Of a DNA stretch of 64,000 bases, positions 18,141 through 26,161 are shown piece after piece; position 1 is the first letter of the stretch; each line of letters opens with the position of its first letter. The stretch spans positions 248,001-312,000 of the forward strand of contig JAQUGO010000001.1 of the NCBI GenBank assembly GCA_028684065.1, given 5' to 3'. The notes beneath the pieces were generated by a model. The model saw only the letters and a list, made by a program, of their open reading frames with translations. It did no database searches and was not told the DNA's origin. The stretch is from Sulfurospirillaceae bacterium (GTDB lineage: Bacteria; Campylobacterota; Campylobacteria; Campylobacterales; Sulfurospirillaceae). The translations under genes were made by a program, and so were the position numbers.

Positions 18141-18725
18141 TTAAACAAATACAACGCACGCTTCAGTTGCGCCGTGTGCTCCAATAACAAGAGCTTGCTC
18201 GATATCAGCTGTTTTAGATGGACCACTAATAAAAAGGCCAAAAGACTCACTTCCAAAACTGATGCGCTCATAAGCTTCATGCATGGTTGCAACAAGTTCG
18301 CCTTTAGGCACAACTATCATCAATTTTTGAGTAATAAAATAAAGGGCTCGATGACGGGTATTGGCTTCTTTAACCCATACAGCACCATTTTCAGCCACTG
18401 CAAATTCACCTTTAATAATCGCTAAATCAACATCCTGAAGTGTATGAGGGTCATCTGTGGTATTGGCATCACGTGTACCAACATCTAAAGCTTCAATATT
18501 TGAAACAATGACTTTGGCGTCAGGATAATGCTCTTTAATATACGCTTTGACTTCTTCACTATTCTCCGCAAATACTGCATTGCCACCTACACTTGCGAGT
18601 GACGTTGAAAACTTTTCATTGATATTCTCATAACTAGCGTGCGCCATCTCTAAGGAAGGCTTTGGCTTCATAGTTGCAGGTGCATTATCGCGCACTGCTT
18701 TTAATATAGCTTCGCGTGAACTCAT
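18141..18725 (-). CDS. lutC: Lactate utilization protein C (LUD domain)
   Basis: 194 residues, LutC/YkgG type LUD domain. Visible are DVDLAIIKGEFAVAENGAVWV and the C-terminal ISGPSKTADIEQALVIGAHG, both typical. LutC is a subunit of the NAD-independent L-lactate dehydrogenase complex LutABC, known from Bacillus subtilis and from the homologous Campylobacter jejuni genes. Its ATG overlaps the lutB stop by 4 bases, and it ends the operon. Confidence 0.92.
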   Translation of the reverse strand: MSSREAILKAVRDNAPATMKPKPSLEMAHASYENINEKFSTSLASVGGNAVFAENSEEVKAYIKEHYPDAKVIVSNIEALDVGTRDANTTDDPHTLQDVDLAIIKGEFAVAENGAVWVKEANTRHRALYFITQKLMIVVPKGELVATMHEAYERISFGSESFGLFISGPSKTADIEQALVIGAHGATEACVVFV

Positions 18726-20098
18726 TTTGAACCCTTTTTCTCTTGGTATAGCTCTTTAAAACTTTTTTTTGGAAACGGTGGTAATTCTCTGGCTCTTCCC
18801 CAAACATTCATCTTTGAATACAGGATACTTCTAGGTAGTAATGGAACAATTTTACGAGCCATCAAACCTGCAAAATCCATCAGTTTTGGACGTTGCATCA
18901 CCCATGTTGTCATTTTTAAAATTCGAAGCTTAGTAGGATCAAGTAAACCCTCATTAACTACATCTTGGCGTCTTAAATAAAGTTCTTCATGCAAATCAAC
19001 CTTCACTGGGCACACATTTGAACATGAAGCACACAAGGAACACGCAAATGGTAAAGTAGCATACTTTTTCAAATCACGGCTTGGTCCAAGATTAGAGCCA
19101 ATAGGTCCTGGAATTGTATACCCATAACTGTAACCACCACTGCGTCTGAAAATGGGACAGGTATTTAAACATGCGCCACAACGGATGCACTGAAGTGATT
19201 TGATGTATTGCTCTTTGGCTAAAATGTTACTTCTGCCATTATCCACAATAACCACATGCATCTCACCACCTTCAACAGGGCCGTGATAATGTGTCGTATA
19301 CGATGTGACAGGCTGACCTGTGGCACTTCTGGCTAAAAGGCGTGTGAAAATACTCAAATCTTTTAGACTCGGGATAATTTTTTCAATGCCCATACATGCG
19401 ATGTGTAGTTTTGGTAAACTTGCGCCTAAATCAGCATTTCCTTCATTGGTACAAACGACAACCCCACCCGTCTCACTAATAGCAAAGTTAACGCCCGTCA
19501 TTGAGGCATCTGCGCCTAAGAATTTCTCTCGTAAATGTGCTCGTGCGGCGCGTGTAAGATAGGTTGGATCAGAGTTACCTTTTTGCGTTTTCAAAAACTT
19601 CTCAAAAGTCGTACCTACATCTTCTTTTTTAAGATGAATGGCTGGTAAAACGATGTGAGAAGGTGGCTCATTTCGCAACTGTACAATGCGCTCACCTAAA
19701 TCTGTATCCACCACTTCAATGCCACGCTCCTCCAAATAAGGATTAAGATGACACTCTTCGGTAAGCATAGATTTGCTTTTGACAACCATTTTGACATTTT
19801 TTGAAGCCAAAATTTCGTGTACAATTTTATTATGCTCTGCACCATCTTTTGCCCAGTGAACTTTAATACCACGTGCCAAAGCATTTTTTTCAAACTCTTC
19901 CAAATAGGTTGCAAGATTACTGAGTGTATGACCTTTAATTTTATCAGCAGTATTACGAAGTTCTTCCCACTCATCTAAACTCTTAGCTTGATTATCACGT
20001 TTAATACGCACAAACCATAAGGCTTTATCATGCCATTTCATACGCTCGACATTACTAGCAAATTTTGCAGCTAGTTCAGGATGTCCACCATGACTCAT
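18722..20098 (-). CDS. lutB: Lactate utilization iron-sulfur protein B
   Basis: 458 residues. An N-terminal LUD domain (about 60-290) is followed by two ferredoxin-type 4Fe-4S motifs, CIRCGACLNTCP and CSLCASCSNVCP, and a C-terminal LutB tail. It carries electrons from L-lactate towards the respiratory chain at the membrane. ISETGGVVVCTNEGNADL is the conserved LUD core. Overlaps lutA and lutC by 4 bases each, which implies coupled translation of a stoichiometric complex. Confidence 0.94.
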   Translation of the reverse strand: MSHGGHPELAAKFASNVERMKWHDKALWFVRIKRDNQAKSLDEWEELRNTADKIKGHTLSNLATYLEEFEKNALARGIKVHWAKDGAEHNKIVHEILASKNVKMVVKSKSMLTEECHLNPYLEERGIEVVDTDLGERIVQLRNEPPSHIVLPAIHLKKEDVGTTFEKFLKTQKGNSDPTYLTRAARAHLREKFLGADASMTGVNFAISETGGVVVCTNEGNADLGASLPKLHIACMGIEKIIPSLKDLSIFTRLLARSATGQPVTSYTTHYHGPVEGGEMHVVIVDNGRSNILAKEQYIKSLQCIRCGACLNTCPIFRRSGGYSYGYTIPGPIGSNLGPSRDLKKYATLPFACSLCASCSNVCPVKVDLHEELYLRRQDVVNEGLLDPTKLRILKMTTWVMQRPKLMDFAGLMARKIVPLLPRSILYSKMNVWGRARELPPFPKKSFKELYQEKKGSK

Positions 20099-20838
20099 TG
20101 TACATCTCCTGCTAAGATTTGGGCAATATAAACAGTTTTTAGAGGCATTTTTTCGCGATCAATGATGCCTTGCATATGCATCAGGCACGACATATCAACA
20201 CCCGTGATATATTCGCTTCCTGCATCTAAATGATCTTGCAAGCGTGCACGTCCCATTGCCGCACTCATGGCTTCTTCGGTAACCGCAAAGGTACCACCAA
20301 AACCACAACACTCATCTTTACGTGTAAGTTCTGTATAACTGATACCTTCAACCATATCTAACAGTGTTTTGATTTTTGAAAATTCGGGGACATTTTTTTC
20401 ACTCATACTGGCAAGTCCCAACTCACGGTGAGCGTGACAACTGTTGTGAATACCTACTTTATGTGAAAATTTTGCATTCATTGAGGTAGGCTTGACAACA
20501 TCATGTAAAAACTCTATCAGCTCATACGTATGACTTCGCATACGCTCAAACCCATCACGTCCTTTTAAAAATTGTGCATAATTGTTACGCACCATGCTGA
20601 CACAACTGCCACTAGGTGCTACAATATAATCATAATCTTTAAAAATTTTGAAAAAACGCTCTGCCAATACACCCGCTTCTGTAGCACAACCTGTATTTGC
20701 CATCGGTTGACCACAACAGGTTTGTTCAAGCGGATATTCTACATCAAGCCCTAAATTTTCCAAAACTTTGAGCGTTGCCATCGATGCCTCTGGATACAAC
20801 TCGTTCATAAAACAAGGGATAAATAGACCTATTTTCAT
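20095..20838 (-). CDS. lutA: Lactate utilization protein A (two CCG domains)
   Basis: 247 residues from ATG 20838 (MKIGLFIPCF); GGGAG sits 5 bases upstream, so I prefer it over the in-frame GTG 12 bases earlier. Two CCG domains are visible, ending in TCCGQPMANTG and DECCGFGGTF, with SCHAHRELG between them; these bind an iron-sulfur cluster as in heterodisulfide reductase and glycolate oxidase subunits. With LutB and LutC it oxidises L-lactate to pyruvate and feeds quinones. TATAAG near 20872-20877 on the minus strand is a possible -10. Confidence 0.93.
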   Translation of the reverse strand: MKIGLFIPCFMNELYPEASMATLKVLENLGLDVEYPLEQTCCGQPMANTGCATEAGVLAERFFKIFKDYDYIVAPSGSCVSMVRNNYAQFLKGRDGFERMRSHTYELIEFLHDVVKPTSMNAKFSHKVGIHNSCHAHRELGLASMSEKNVPEFSKIKTLLDMVEGISYTELTRKDECCGFGGTFAVTEEAMSAAMGRARLQDHLDAGSEYITGVDMSCLMHMQGIIDREKMPLKTVYIAQILAGDVQ

Positions 20839-20911
20839 CACTGCTCCCACTTATGTTGATATTTTTGATTATCTTATACAACACCACCCGACAAACGTAT
20901 GACAATTCTAG

Positions 20912-21001
20912 TTAGCCTAATGTTTTTTGCAAAAAAAGTTCTATTAGTAACACCCCAATAAAAAGAATAAAAATAATGGCCAAAAGTTGTAACTTTTTCA
21001 T
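20912..21001 (-). CDS. Putative 29-residue membrane peptide
   Basis: An ATG at 21001 overlaps the TGA of the LysE-type gene in an ATGA arrangement and opens 29 codons. The peptide starts MKKLQLLAII, has one hydrophobic helix to about residue 22 and ends LQKTLG. The basic N-terminus and the coupling overlap are what one expects of a real small membrane protein or of a tail subunit for the LysE transporter. No family recognised. Confidence 0.45.
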   Translation of the reverse strand: MKKLQLLAIIFILFIGVLLIELFLQKTLG

Positions 21002-21624
21002 CGCTCAGCCAATGCTAATTTTACAGCTAACAAAGCAAAAATACTCCCAGCTACACGGTTTAAAATCTTTTCGCCACTCTTTGTTTGACTAAACCATGCA
21101 CCAATCTTCCCTGCTAAAAGAGCAATAAGACTAAAAACTACAAAAGCCCAAATCATAAAAATAGCACCTAAACTAAAAATCTGCAACGTAACATGCCCAT
21201 TAGCGGCATTGGTAAATTGTGGCAAAAAGGCTAAAAAGAAGATGGACACTTTTGGATTGGTGATATTCATAAAAACGCCTTTTTTATATAAGGCACTTGG
21301 GTTCAATGTCGGTTGATTGGTATCCAGTTTCGTTTTGGAAGCATCTTTAAAAGCCATATAGGCTAAATATAAAAGGTAAAGAGCGCCTACAAATTTTAAA
21401 AGGTTAAAAGCAACAGCTGATGTTTGAAAAATAACAGCCACACCTAAAGCCACTGCACTGGTATGAAAAATAAGCCCACTACACAAACCTAGCGTTATAA
21501 TCACGCCTGCCTTACTTCCTTTGACCATAGATTGTGTCAAGACAAAAATATTATCTGGTCCTGGGGCTAAAGCCAATAAAATAGAAGCAAGTGAAAACAT
21601 CACTAATGTATTGATATCGAGCAT
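20998..21624 (-). CDS. LysE/RhtB family amino acid exporter
   Basis: 208 residues, six predicted helices. The N-terminal LALAPGPDNIFVLTQS is the family signature, and FMNITNPKVSIFFLAFLPQF in the middle is equally characteristic. Members export lysine, arginine, homoserine, threonine or leucine; no residue pattern lets me choose. It is divergent from the TrhA gene, with about 95 bases between them holding promoters for both. Confidence 0.9.
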   Translation of the reverse strand: MLDINTLVMFSLASILLALAPGPDNIFVLTQSMVKGSKAGVIITLGLCSGLIFHTSAVALGVAVIFQTSAVAFNLLKFVGALYLLYLAYMAFKDASKTKLDTNQPTLNPSALYKKGVFMNITNPKVSIFFLAFLPQFTNAANGHVTLQIFSLGAIFMIWAFVVFSLIALLAGKIGAWFSQTKSGEKILNRVAGSIFALLAVKLALAER

Positions 21625-21682
21625 ATCGTTTCCTTATGGGATAAAAGTTTTTTATTTTAACACTTTTACTATTTAAATAAAG

Positions 21683-21688
21683 TATAAT
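21683..21688 (+). promoter_or_regulatory. -10 element for the TrhA gene
   Basis: TATAAT at 21683-21688, 33 bases before the ATG at 21721, with AAAAAGGAT as ribosome site. No good -35 is visible; the region is AT-rich. Confidence 0.5.
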
Positions 21689-21720
21689 CATCCTAATCTT
21701 TAAAAAGGATTTAGCTTAAC

Positions 21721-22356
21721 ATGACAACGTCTTATACCACGATTGAAGAGATTTGGCACGCTATCACGCATGGCTTTGGTTTACTCTTAAGTGTGAGTGC
21801 CCTTACGATGTTAGTCATCTTTGCGGCACAAAGCGGTAGTGGCTATAAGATTGCAAGTGCTTTGGTTTTTGGGCTCTCTTTAATGCTCATGTATGGTGCC
21901 TCTACACTCTATCATGCGATTCTATCCCCTCGCGTAAAAGCTATTTTACAACAACTTGATCATTGTGCTATTTATATTTTAATCGCAGGAACGTATACGC
22001 CTGTAACGCTTCTAGGTATCAGAGGTGTCTTTGGTTGGACACTTTTTGGCGTGGCATGGGGCATTGCTCTTTTTGGTATTTTACTTAAAATTATCTATCC
22101 TAGACGCTTCAGTAGACTCTCTCTTTTTTTATATGCTTTTTTAGGATGGATGGCGCTGGTCGCAACACAGCCCCTTTTAGAAAATCTTGATATTTTGACC
22201 CTTAGCTTATTGGTAAGCGGTGGGCTTATTTATACCATTGGCATCATTTTTTATATTTGGGATGGACTCTACCTCAACCATGCGATTTGGCACTTTTTTG
22301 TCTTAGGCGGGAGTATTTTTCATTTCTTTGTTGTTTTGCTTCTTATATTGCACTAG
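21721..22356 (+). CDS. Hemolysin III/TrhA family membrane protein
   Basis: 211 residues, seven hydrophobic segments. The PAQR/TrhA signature residues are present: EEIWHAITHGFG near the N-terminus (first His), STLYHAIL and LDHCAIYILIAGTYTPV in the middle, and the final helix HAIWHFFVLGGSIFHFF with further histidines, together a likely zinc site. In E. coli TrhA affects membrane energetics and fatty-acid homeostasis. The hemolysin label is historical and no toxin role is implied. Confidence 0.88.
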   Translation: MTTSYTTIEEIWHAITHGFGLLLSVSALTMLVIFAAQSGSGYKIASALVFGLSLMLMYGASTLYHAILSPRVKAILQQLDHCAIYILIAGTYTPVTLLGIRGVFGWTLFGVAWGIALFGILLKIIYPRRFSRLSLFLYAFLGWMALVATQPLLENLDILTLSLLVSGGLIYTIGIIFYIWDGLYLNHAIWHFFVLGGSIFHFFVVLLLILH

Positions 22357-22436
22357 TTGTACTTATTTATCAGATATTTATCATTATTTTCCTATAAAAT
22401 AAACTACAGATTTACACAATTCACAAAGGGGATGCG

Positions 22437-22958
22437 ATGAATATGAATGTTTATGAATACGCAATGAAAGTTGAAAAAGAAGGTGAAGCTTACTATAGAG
22501 AATTGGCTTCTAAGACAAATGATGTTGGACTAAAAAGCATCTTAAATATGCTAGCAGATGAAGAAGTTAAGCATTACATTGTTTTCGAAAAAATGAATAA
22601 AAATCAAACGGTTCCAACACATAAAGGTGCCGATGTATTTGCCAATGCTAAAACTATTTTTCAAAAAATGAAAGATGACAAGCAAGCACCGACCTTCAGT
22701 GAAGATCAATTAGATTTTTATAAAGCCGCTCTAAGATCTGAAGAAATGAGTTATAAATTTTACATTGAAAAAGCCCTTATGATAGAAGATGCAAGTCAAA
22801 AAGAGTCATTTTTACGTATCGCTGAAGAAGAAAGACAACATATGGTCTTACTTGAAAACCTAGTAGAATACATCTCTTCCCCAGAGCATTGGATTGAGAG
22901 TGCTGAATTTAATAATATGGACGGCGGAAAAACAGTACAAGGACAATACGTTAACTAA
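22437..22958 (+). CDS. Rubrerythrin-like ferritin-family diiron protein
   Basis: 173 residues forming a four-helix bundle. Metal ligands can be seen in EKEGEAYYREL, DEEVKHY, RSEEMSYKFY and AEEERQHMVLLE, giving the two ExxH-type pairs of a diiron site. It lacks a rubredoxin domain, so it is an erythrin-type rather than full rubrerythrin. Such proteins reduce peroxide in microaerophiles and anaerobes. The start at 22437 follows AAAGGGG; a second in-frame ATG two codons later is possible. TATAAAAT near 22392 is a plausible -10. Confidence 0.88.
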   Translation: MNMNVYEYAMKVEKEGEAYYRELASKTNDVGLKSILNMLADEEVKHYIVFEKMNKNQTVPTHKGADVFANAKTIFQKMKDDKQAPTFSEDQLDFYKAALRSEEMSYKFYIEKALMIEDASQKESFLRIAEEERQHMVLLENLVEYISSPEHWIESAEFNNMDGGKTVQGQYVN

Positions 22959-22977
22959 TTCCTCATTCCTTTTATAC

Positions 22978-23009
22978 ATTTACATGTAAGGCTCTCCTTA
23001 CATGTAAAT
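22978..23009. terminator. Bidirectional hairpin built from two TTACATGTAA palindromes
   Basis: ATTTACATGTAAGG, loop CTCT, CCTTACATGTAAAT: fourteen perfect pairs. It stands between the plus-strand diiron gene (stop 22958) and the minus-strand acyltransferase (stop 23023), so it can end both transcripts. Each arm contains a complete TTACATGTAA. Confidence 0.75.
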
Positions 23010-23022
23010 ACCTTCAAAATCT

Positions 23023-24018
23023 CTAAATCAACTTATTAAATCCGATTTTCTGTTTTAATGTTTCGATACCTACAGAAACTACCAAGCAAAGACCCAAGAG
23101 TACTGCAAATATAAGGATAGGAGACTGAAAAGAATAAATAAAGCTCCCCCAATAGTAATAGTAGATAAAGGTATGAAATAAAAAGATATTAAACGAGTGA
23201 ACCCCTATAAACACCAGTGCTCTCTTCGCATACTCTGAAACTAAAACCAACTCCGTTGTCCATAAAATGAGCGCAATACCAAAAAATGTATCAGCTCTCA
23301 CGCTATCAAAAAGATAACCATTTTGACGGTACCATGCAAAAAATACTGTGGCAACCAGAAGTATCACAAACCGCGCTTTGCCTTGTTTTTCAAGCCACGC
23401 AAAAAGCCGTACAAACCCGTTATGTTGGGAGAGATAAATACCCATAGTAAAAGGGAAAATCCAATCATTCACCAAAGGAATATCTGCAAATAAAAGCAGT
23501 GCACTAAAGGCCACAAACCAGAGATTAAATTTAGCGGTCAATTTAAAAACAAGCGGGAAAATCGCATACAACACAACAATCAAACTCATAAACCACCACG
23601 TGGCATTGTAGCCATAGCCCACATCGGTATACATATGAATACCCAGCATCTGTATAAACAATTTAAAATAGGCATGTTCGCCAAAAACACCCTCTAAGGT
23701 TCTGCCCATAAATAAAGTGCCAATAGGGATAAACAATAAAGCGATAAACCAATAATTCATATATAGTTTCATCACGCGGCGCTTGTAAAAAGCGCCTAGG
23801 TCAAGAGCCTTATGCTTAATAGATTCGGCCAAACCATACCCACTCAAGACGACATAAATACCAACACACACTTTGGCTAAAAGTGCTGTTTGGTAAACAA
23901 CCAGTCCCATTTCAGGCTTTTCGTAAAAAAGATGATGCCATAAAATCAACATCAAGGCCATTCCCTTGCTAGCATTTGTAATAGAAACGTCAAATTTCTG
24001 CAAAAGCACTTTTACCAC
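23023..24018 (-). CDS. Acyltransferase 3 family membrane protein
   Basis: About 331 residues, ten hydrophobic segments. ALMLILWHHLF near the N-terminus carries the conserved histidine of the acyltransferase-3 family, followed by the VVLSGYGLAESIK region; the C-terminal IGVHSFNIFLFHTFIYYYYW is also typical. These enzymes O-acylate surface sugars or lipids. The start is uncertain: GTG 24018 and GTG 24009 are both in frame, and the AAGG upstream suits the second better. No sugar-biosynthesis genes are nearby, so the acceptor is unknown. Confidence 0.85.
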   Translation of the reverse strand: MVKVLLQKFDVSITNASKGMALMLILWHHLFYEKPEMGLVVYQTALLAKVCVGIYVVLSGYGLAESIKHKALDLGAFYKRRVMKLYMNYWFIALLFIPIGTLFMGRTLEGVFGEHAYFKLFIQMLGIHMYTDVGYGYNATWWFMSLIVVLYAIFPLVFKLTAKFNLWFVAFSALLLFADIPLVNDWIFPFTMGIYLSQHNGFVRLFAWLEKQGKARFVILLVATVFFAWYRQNGYLFDSVRADTFFGIALILWTTELVLVSEYAKRALVFIGVHSFNIFLFHTFIYYYYWGSFIYSFQSPILIFAVLLGLCLVVSVGIETLKQKIGFNKLI

Positions 24019-24038
24019 CTTGTTTAATCGTATGATTT

Positions 24039-24464
24039 TTATAGTATAACGTAGTCATCCAACTCTATACTATTACTTTCTTTAAGCCACTTGACTATTT
24101 TAAGATCATTCTCTAAAATATGTTCCACCAACCATTTATGTGAAACTATCTTCATTTTTGTTTGTAATGCTTCAATTCCTTTGGTATTTTTAAGCAGATC
24201 TGTCATCGCAGTGATAATATCCTCATGTTGCTTTTGATGTACGGTTAACAAAGGATAGTCTATGCTTTGCATGTACAATTCTTCATCAACAAAATGTTCT
24301 CGCATATAATTAAAAAATTGCTTTATCAAGGATGCCAGAACCTCTTTTGTTGTCTCTTTGGGTTCAAGGACTTCTACACTATTCGCTAAACGGAAAAGTT
24401 CTTGATGTTGCGCATCAATAGCTGCATGGTGTAAACTATAACTTTCACTCCACTCTTTTGGCAT
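24039..24464 (-). CDS. Bacteriohemerythrin
   Basis: 141 residues, one hemerythrin domain. The iron ligands are visible in HHAAIDAQHQELF, HFVDEELYM and TVHQKQHEDI, with a further histidine and aspartate near EHILENDLKIV. It binds O2 reversibly at a diiron centre and may deliver or scavenge oxygen, or take part in aerotaxis. Campylobacterota carry several such genes. It lies just upstream of the acyltransferase and is on the same strand. Confidence 0.92.
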   Translation of the reverse strand: MPKEWSESYSLHHAAIDAQHQELFRLANSVEVLEPKETTKEVLASLIKQFFNYMREHFVDEELYMQSIDYPLLTVHQKQHEDIITAMTDLLKNTKGIEALQTKMKIVSHKWLVEHILENDLKIVKWLKESNSIELDDYVIL

Positions 24465-24483
24465 ATGTTTCCTTTGTTATCTC

Positions 24484-25236
24484 TTACTGTGGGTTAACAA
24501 CAACATAAACGACATTCCCATTCTGAACTGTTGACAAAAGATATTGCCCTTCAAAATAGTAATACTGTACTCCATTAATGATGCGTACCTCAGAATCACG
24601 AGGGAGATCATAATAAATCGTCCCAATGGGATTATTCATCTGCGTATTTTGTGGCATCGTAACGTTTGTTGGTAGTTCTACGACACGATAGCCATTATAA
24701 CTCGGTGCCCATTCATAGTATATATTGTCATAAAAAAAATAATCTCTATTATATACTCTCACCATCGAATAGCCCATAGGTAAGCTTGGGACTATCATGC
24801 CAAGAGGTGGATTAACGACAATATAAGCCCCACGAGAAGGATGATAAAAAATCCCTTCATGATAATAATACGTTATGCCCCCAAAGGCTAAAATAAATGC
24901 AGCACTGGGAAGATTATAAATCACCCATCCTGATCTTCGCTCAGGGGGAAGCACCATTCTATAATGAGGCTCGACATAATGATAGTTATACTCATTTGGA
25001 CGTATGTTCTTAGGTATATACCGTTCATTATTGACACGTTGGTACTCTTTATGTACAACATATGGCGTTCTTTTTTGTGGAACAGAATATTTCGGAGGAG
25101 GAGTATGCCCTCCATGATTATCACCTCGTTTATATTCTTCTCTTGAAGTGTTATCTCTATCGTTATCAGCATAAAGAGTGCTCGCTATCAAAACACCAAC
25201 ACAAAGTGATACAGTCATCAATTTTTTCATTTTCAT
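24484..25236 (-). CDS. DUF6515-type secreted protein
   Basis: 250 residues with a signal peptide (MKMKKLMTVSLCVGVLIAST, cleaved near ALYADN). A charged, proline-rich spacer follows to about residue 95, then two or three repeats rich in tyrosine of the form YYxxGxFYxxxxxYxVVxPP (for example around ITYYYHEGIFYHPS and QYYYFEGQYLL). This pattern fits DUF6515, of unknown function and probably periplasmic. The start overlaps the thiE stop by 4 bases, so the gene is cotranscribed with thiE. Confidence 0.72.
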   Translation of the reverse strand: MKMKKLMTVSLCVGVLIASTLYADNDRDNTSREEYKRGDNHGGHTPPPKYSVPQKRTPYVVHKEYQRVNNERYIPKNIRPNEYNYHYVEPHYRMVLPPERRSGWVIYNLPSAAFILAFGGITYYYHEGIFYHPSRGAYIVVNPPLGMIVPSLPMGYSMVRVYNRDYFFYDNIYYEWAPSYNGYRVVELPTNVTMPQNTQMNNPIGTIYYDLPRDSEVRIINGVQYYYFEGQYLLSTVQNGNVVYVVVNPQ

Positions 25237-25865
25237 TTTCTCATTTTTTCTTGAAGCTTTTTAATATTTTCCTCAATGGCATCTCTTTGATAGATAGCAC
25301 TGATAAGCGCATACATTTCTATACCACTATGCGCAACTTCATTAATATTATCATCATTGATGCCACCAATGGCACAAATAGGAACATGTAAAGTAGCTTT
25401 TGCCTCATCTAAAACACTTAATGGAACCACGGTAGAATTTGGTTTTGTAGGAGAAGGAAAGAATGAACCAAAGGCCACATAATCAGCCCCTAAAGCTTCA
25501 TACTTTTGAGCTCTTTGTATATCCCCATAACACGAAACACCAATTATTTTTTCTTTCCCTAGAAGGGCTCTTGCTTCAACATAATCCATATCTTCTTTGC
25601 CTACATGCAAACCATCGGCATCTATTTTTTTTACAAGCTCCGCTCTATCATCAATAATAAAAAGTGCATTATACTGTCTGCATAAGTCTTGTAACGCTTT
25701 GCATGTAAGCTCAATTTGCGCATCGCTGGCATATTTTTCACGAAACTGAATCACACTGACGCCAGATTCTAACACGCGTTTCATTTGAGATAATATTGTC
25801 TCTTTAGGCGTTAAAGTGGCATCACTTAAAACATAAATTCCTTTTAATAAATCTTTTTTTGTCAT
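25233..25865 (-). CDS. thiE: Thiamine-phosphate synthase
   Basis: About 210 residues, TIM barrel. Visible are SVIQFREKYAS near residue 40, FIIDDRAELVKKIDADGLHVGKED, YVAFGSFFPSPTKPN and the phosphate-binding AIGGINDDN. It joins HMP-PP and the thiazole phosphate to make thiamine phosphate. I place the start at ATG 25865 (MTKKDLL) with AAAGAG upstream; a TTG 15 bases earlier is possible. No other thi genes are in the window, and hcyS/hcyF, which resemble ThiS/ThiF, belong to the separate sulfur operon. Confidence 0.92.
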   Translation of the reverse strand: MTKKDLLKGIYVLSDATLTPKETILSQMKRVLESGVSVIQFREKYASDAQIELTCKALQDLCRQYNALFIIDDRAELVKKIDADGLHVGKEDMDYVEARALLGKEKIIGVSCYGDIQRAQKYEALGADYVAFGSFFPSPTKPNSTVVPLSVLDEAKATLHVPICAIGGINDDNINEVAHSGIEMYALISAIYQRDAIEENIKKLQEKMRK

Positions 25866-25935
25866 CGTTACTCTTTTCAAATTTTTTTACAATTGTACAC
25901 TCTTGCAACAAAAAGATAAAGCACTGACAGAGATC

Positions 25936-26121
25936 TTATGCTCTAAAGACGGAATAATGACGTTCTTTTCCTTTGGCTTCATACATAGCATAATCTACTT
26001 CTTGGAGCAAGATATCCAGTGTTTTTACACTATCATCTTTATTTAAGCTAATCGTACAATGTATGTGTCTATTTTCTTCTAAAACAACACTAAAAAGTTC
26101 AAGAACCTTTTTTGCAAAGCA
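25936..26121 (-). pseudogene. Remnant of a GGDEF (diguanylate cyclase) domain
   Basis: On the minus strand a frame of about 60 codons ends at 25936 and reads AKKVLELFSVV, ENRHIHCTISLN, DDSVKTLDILLQEVD, YAMYEAKGKERHYSVF. This is the C-terminal end of a GGDEF domain (the TISxG strand and the ExADxALYxAKxxGRN helix). It is preceded in frame by a TAA at 26122-26124, and the GGDEF active-site region is absent. So a large part of the gene has been lost; it cannot make c-di-GMP. Confidence 0.75.
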
Positions 26122-26161
26122 TTACAGGAAAAGATTATCGGTTAAAAAAAATAACCAATAG

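Noticed and set aside
22360-22420. Fur or PerR box before the rubrerythrin-like gene
   Set aside because: The AT-rich TTTATC-type repeats are suggestive, but no good palindrome is seen.
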